DNA of 64,000 nucleotides from Nocardia brasiliensis NBRC 14402 (GTDB lineage Bacteria; Actinomycetota; Actinomycetes; Mycobacteriales; Mycobacteriaceae). Where the stretch lies: the NCBI RefSeq assembly GCF_000308475.2, contig NZ_BAFT02000026.1, positions 44,939-108,938 of the forward strand, read 5' to 3'. Positions within the stretch are counted from its first letter, which is position 1. Every line of letters begins with the position of its first letter. Below the pieces are notes generated by a model, which had not been told where the DNA came from, did no database searches, and saw nothing but the letters and a program-made list of their open reading frames with translations. The position numbers and the translations under genes are program-made. Below are positions 60,864 through 64,000 of the stretch, one piece after another.

Positions 60864-61163
60864 GTGGCCGCTCTGACCCAGGAACAAATCGTCGAGGAAC
60901 TCGGCAAGATCATCGAAGAGGTGACGGGTATCGAACCCTCCGAGGTGACGATCGAGAAGTCCTTCGTCGATGACCTGGACATCGACTCGCTGTCCATGGT
61001 CGAGATTGCGGTGCAGACCGAGGACAAGTACGGCGTGAAGATCCCGGACGAGGATCTGGCCAGCCTGAAGACGGTCGGCGACGCGGTCGCCTACATCCAG
61101 AAGCTCGAGGCCGAGAACGCTGACGCGGCCGCGGAGCTCAAGGCCAAGTTCGACGCCGAGTAG
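60864..61163 (+). CDS. acpM: Meromycolate extension acyl carrier protein
   Basis: A 99-residue acidic ACP with phosphopantetheine Ser in [19 protein letters not shown]. The C-terminal extension (about 20 residues after helix [18 protein letters not shown]) is the AcpM feature, longer than in common ACPs. GTG start with AAGGGAG. It lies 10 bp before kasA. Confidence 0.95.
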   Translation: MAALTQEQIVEELGKIIEEVTGIEPSEVTIEKSFVDDLDIDSLSMVEIAVQTEDKYGVKIPDEDLASLKTVGDAVAYIQKLEAENADAAAELKAKFDAE

Positions 61164-61173
61164 GGCCGACACT

Positions 61174-62424
61174 GTGACCACTCCTTCCACCTTGAACGGG
61201 AATTTCCCCAACGTCGTCGTCACTAGCCTGGCGGCGACCACGTCGATCGCGGGTGACGTCGATGCGACGTGGAAGGGACTCCTCAACGGCGAGAGCGGTA
61301 TCGACGTTCTCGAGGATTCCTTCGTCGAGGAATACGACCTTCCGGTCCGCATCGGCGGTCACCTGAAGGTCCGGCCCGAGACCCTGCTCACCCGAGTCGA
61401 GTGCCGACGCATGGCGTACGTCGAGCAGCTCGCGACCGTGCTCGGTCGCGAAGTCTGGCGTAACGCGGGCAGCCCGGAGGTCGACCCGGAACGGCTGGGT
61501 GTGGCCATCGGAACCGGGTTGGGTGGCGGCGACGCCCTCATCGACTCGGTGGACAAGCTGAAGAACGGTGGCTATCGCAAGATTTCGCCGTTGGCTGTGC
61601 AGATGGTCATGCCGAACGGTCCTTCGGCCGTTGTCGGCCTCGAATTGAAGGCCAGGGCAGGAGTGGTCACTCCGGTCTCGGCATGCTCGTCTGGCTCCGA
61701 GGCCATCGCCAACGCATGGCGGATGATCGTCATGGGCGATGCGGACATGGTCGTCACCGGTGGTGTCGAGGGTTACATCGACTCGGTGCCGATCGCGGCG
61801 TTCAGCATGATGCGCGCCATGAGCACCCGCAACGACGACCCGAAGGGTGCCTCGCGTCCGTTCGACAAGGACCGCGACGGTTTCGTCTTCGGTGAGGCGG
61901 GCGCCCTGATGGTCATCGAGACCGAAGAGCACGCCAAGGCGCGTGGGGCCACCATCCACGCTCGCCTGCTCGGTGCCGGTATCACCTCGGACGGCTTCCA
62001 CCTGGTTGCCCCCGCCCCGGACGGCGTCGGCGCCGCACGGGCGATGAAGCGGGCGATGCAGACCGCGGGTCTGACCGCCAAGGACATCACCCACGTCAAC
62101 GCGCACGCCACCGCGACACCGATCGGCGACACCGCCGAGGCCAACGCGATCAACCTGGCCGTCGGCAAGCACGCTTCGGTGTACGCCCCGAAATCCGCAC
62201 TGGGCCACTCGATCGGCGCCGTCGGCGCACTCGAGTCCGTGCTGACCGTGCTCAGCATCCGGGACGGCATCGTCCCGCCGACGCTGAACCTGGAGAACCA
62301 GGATCCGGCCATCGATCTGGACGTGGTGCACGGCGAGGCGCGCCGGCAGGAGATCGAGTACGCGATCAACAACTCCTTCGGTTTCGGTGGGCACAATGTC
62401 GCGCTCGCCTTCGGTCGGGCCTAG
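61174..62424 (+). CDS. kasA: Beta-ketoacyl-ACP synthase, KasA type
   Basis: A 416-residue KAS: Cys in [16 protein letters not shown], His in [11 protein letters not shown] and [15 protein letters not shown], plus [15 protein letters not shown]. It elongates meromycolate chains with AcpM. The second copy (kasB), usual next in mycobacteria, is absent: accD6 follows directly. A 17-bp hairpin lies between. Confidence 0.95.
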   Translation: MTTPSTLNGNFPNVVVTSLAATTSIAGDVDATWKGLLNGESGIDVLEDSFVEEYDLPVRIGGHLKVRPETLLTRVECRRMAYVEQLATVLGREVWRNAGSPEVDPERLGVAIGTGLGGGDALIDSVDKLKNGGYRKISPLAVQMVMPNGPSAVVGLELKARAGVVTPVSACSSGSEAIANAWRMIVMGDADMVVTGGVEGYIDSVPIAAFSMMRAMSTRNDDPKGASRPFDKDRDGFVFGEAGALMVIETEEHAKARGATIHARLLGAGITSDGFHLVAPAPDGVGAARAMKRAMQTAGLTAKDITHVNAHATATPIGDTAEANAINLAVGKHASVYAPKSALGHSIGAVGALESVLTVLSIRDGIVPPTLNLENQDPAIDLDVVHGEARRQEIEYAINNSFGFGGHNVALAFGRA

Positions 62425-62449
62425 CCGCATCGACTGAGACTGCTCGAAC

Positions 62450-62496
62450 GATCCCGGCGGGATCTGCCGCTTCGACGGCCAGATCCCGCCGGGATC
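62450..62496 (+). terminator. Strong hairpin between kasA and accD6
   Basis: GATCCCGGCGGGATCTG (62450-62466) and CAGATCCCGCCGGGATC (62480-62496) form a perfect 17-bp stem whose loop can add 3 more pairs; GCCATTTTG follows. It may terminate or attenuate before accD6. Confidence 0.7.
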
Positions 62497-62550
62497 GCCA
62501 TTTTGCAGCCGCGTCAGCGGCCTTTTCCTGAAGGTTGAGGGAAGAACGCG

Positions 62551-63984
62551 ATGACAACCATGGCTTCCGCGTTGCACCAGGCGACATCGACCGATCCGCG
62601 GGATCCGCTGGGTCGGCTGCAGCGCTTCTTCGATCCCGGCACGCTGCTTCCGCTGCACCCGCGCGACAAGTCCGGCGTGCTCGCCGCGATCGGCGAGGTC
62701 GACGGCGTGCGCACCGTGGCCTACTGCTCCGACGCCACCGTGATGGGTGGCGCGATGGGCGTCGAGGGCTGCAAGCACATCGTCGACGCGATCGACACGG
62801 CCATCGACTCCGGCGTTCCGGTCGTCGGCATCTGGCATTCCGGCGGCGCCCGGCTGGCCGAGGGCGTCGAGGCCCTGCACGCGGTCGGCCTGGTCTTCGA
62901 GGCCATGGTGCGCGCCTCCGGCCTGGTACCACAGATTTCGGTGGTGGTCGGCTTCGCCGCGGGCGGCGCCGCCTACGGTCCCGCGCTCACCGACATCGTG
63001 ATCATGGCGCCAGAGGGCCGCATCTTCGTCACCGGACCCGACGTGGTGCGCAGCGTGACCGGCGAGCAGGTCGACATGGCCACCCTCGGCGGCCCGCAGA
63101 CGCACGGCAAGAAGTCCGGCGTCACCCATATCGTGGCCGACGACGAGGCCGACGCGGTGCATCGGGCGCGGCGGCTGGTGTCGATGTTCGCCGAGCAGGG
63201 CGAATTCGATCTGGTGGCGGCCGCGCACGGCGACGTCGACCTCAAAGCGATGCTGCCGGAATCGCCCAAGCGCGCCTACGACGTGAAGCCGATCATCCAC
63301 GAACTGCTCGACAACGTCGACGGCGAAAGCTCGTTCGAGGAGTTGCAGGCGGGCTACGCGCGCAGCATCGTCACCGGTCTGGGCCGGTTGAGCGGGCGCA
63401 CCGTCGGCGTGCTCGCGAACAATCCGATCCGCCTCGGTGGCTGCCTCAACTCCGAAAGTGCCGAGAAGGCAGCGCGTTTCGTCCGGCTGTGCAACTCGTT
63501 CGGCATCCCGCTCATCGTCGTCACCGACGTGCCCGGCTACCTGCCCGGCGTCGGTCAGGAGTGGGAAGGCGTGGTGCGCCGCGGCGCCAAGCTGCTGCAC
63601 GCGTTCGCCGAGGCGCGCGTCCCGCGCGTCACGCTGGTGACCCGCAAGATCTACGGCGGCGCGTACATCGCGATGAACGCGCGCTCGCTGGGCGCGACCG
63701 CGGTGTACGCGTGGCCCGGCTCCGAGGTCGCGGTGATGGGCGCCAAGGCGGCCGTCGGCATCCTGCACAAAAAAGCCCTGGCCGCCGCCCCGGAGGACGA
63801 GCGGGAAGCGTTGCACGAGCGGCTCACCGCCGAGCACGAGCGCATCGCCGGCGGCGTCGAACGCGCCATCGCGATCGGCGTGGTCGACCAGGTGATCGAC
63901 CCGGCCAAGACCCGCAGCATCATCGCCGCCGCGCTGGCCGCCGCCCCATCGCGGCCGAGCAGGTTGAAGAACATTCCGCTGTAG
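62551..63984 (+). CDS. accD6: Acetyl/propionyl-CoA carboxylase beta subunit, AccD6
   Basis: A 477-residue carboxyltransferase with the two crotonase-fold halves: oxyanion loops GIWHSGGARLAEGVEAL and VVGFAAGGAAYGPALTD in the N-half; ITDVPGYLPGVGQEWEGV-type VVTDVPGYLPGVGQEWEG and RKIYGGAYIAMNARSLGA in the C-half. It makes malonyl-CoA for FabD. Position after kasA supports AccD6. It ends 16 bp before the window end. Confidence 0.93.
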   Translation: MTTMASALHQATSTDPRDPLGRLQRFFDPGTLLPLHPRDKSGVLAAIGEVDGVRTVAYCSDATVMGGAMGVEGCKHIVDAIDTAIDSGVPVVGIWHSGGARLAEGVEALHAVGLVFEAMVRASGLVPQISVVVGFAAGGAAYGPALTDIVIMAPEGRIFVTGPDVVRSVTGEQVDMATLGGPQTHGKKSGVTHIVADDEADAVHRARRLVSMFAEQGEFDLVAAAHGDVDLKAMLPESPKRAYDVKPIIHELLDNVDGESSFEELQAGYARSIVTGLGRLSGRTVGVLANNPIRLGGCLNSESAEKAARFVRLCNSFGIPLIVVTDVPGYLPGVGQEWEGVVRRGAKLLHAFAEARVPRVTLVTRKIYGGAYIAMNARSLGATAVYAWPGSEVAVMGAKAAVGILHKKALAAAPEDEREALHERLTAEHERIAGGVERAIAIGVVDQVIDPAKTRSIIAAALAAAPSRPSRLKNIPL

Positions 63985-64000
63985 ACGACCGCGTAACTGG

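Noticed and set aside
61138..63837. 899-codon frame antisense to kasA and accD6
   Set aside because: It spans two real genes and the hairpin between them on the other strand; composition is Arg/Ala shadow type.
1..64000. Mobile element or prophage in the accessory region
   Set aside because: No transposase, integrase, terminal repeats or phage structural genes are visible.

Overview
The window is high-GC actinobacterial DNA, most likely from Nocardia. The right end (53.3-64 kb) keeps the gene order of the mycobacterial ahpE - DUF3052 - lipoprotein - aceE - PucR regulator - fabD - acpM - kasA - accD6 block, but without kasB. The left and middle carry two antigen-85-like mycolyltransferases, several WhiB proteins, a DosR-like regulator and an operon that matches the nocardiolactone (nltABCD) type of beta-lactone cluster. 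No insertion sequence, integrase, phage module or CRISPR array was seen.

Layout. (1) 0-6 kb: a redox island with a flavodoxin fragment, a DevR/DosR-like response regulator whose phospho-acceptor Asp is Glu, a second flavodoxin, an FMN split-barrel protein, a WhiB and a VKOR protein; DosR-box-like palindromes lie upstream of the regulator and between the split-barrel and whiB genes. (2) 6-12.6 kb: a three-gene operon (molybdopterin oxidoreductase fused to a ferredoxin reductase, ornithine cyclodeaminase family, short-chain fatty acid transporter) diverging from a GntR regulator over a perfect palindrome. (3) 12.6-16 kb: a stand-alone C2-domain protein, RidA, and a PadR regulator convergent with a carotenoid oxygenase; PadR and oxygenase promoters carry the same inverted repeat. 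(4) 16.3-17.5 kb: doxX-whiB. (5) 18-26.3 kb: the nltABCD-type operon, continuing into an acyltransferase and an MMPL exporter. (6) 26.6-37 kb: PAS-ANTAR, LCP, duplicated TetR genes, two lipases, and two paralogous seven-helix membrane proteins. (7) 37.4-48 kb: an envelope and secretion region with two mycolyltransferases, two tandem tiny hydrophobic peptide genes, a pentapeptide-repeat secreted protein, small secreted proteins, an imine-reductase-like enzyme with its TetR, and a trypsin-like protease. (8) 48-53 kb: a Tat metallophosphoesterase, P450/TetR divergent pair, a methyltransferase. (9) 53.3-64 kb: tRNA-Val and the conserved core block for pyruvate dehydrogenase and FAS-II.

The most notable structure is not a gene. 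An 18-bp dyad, TGTTNC-N6-GNAACA with variants, recurs in about 18 intergenic places between 16 and 48 kb, mostly 50-190 bp upstream of start codons. The genes behind it are the doxX-whiB operon, a lipoprotein, the nlt operon, LCP, the TetR pair, a membrane protein, a mycolyltransferase, the tiny peptides, a second whiB and three small secreted proteins. This looks like an uncharacterised regulon for lipid and envelope functions. The two tiny peptide genes (42 and 31 codons) share promoter, leader and start context, sit next to the mycolyltransferases, and are the best candidate for an undescribed component. All calls were made by reading the sequence; no database search was run.
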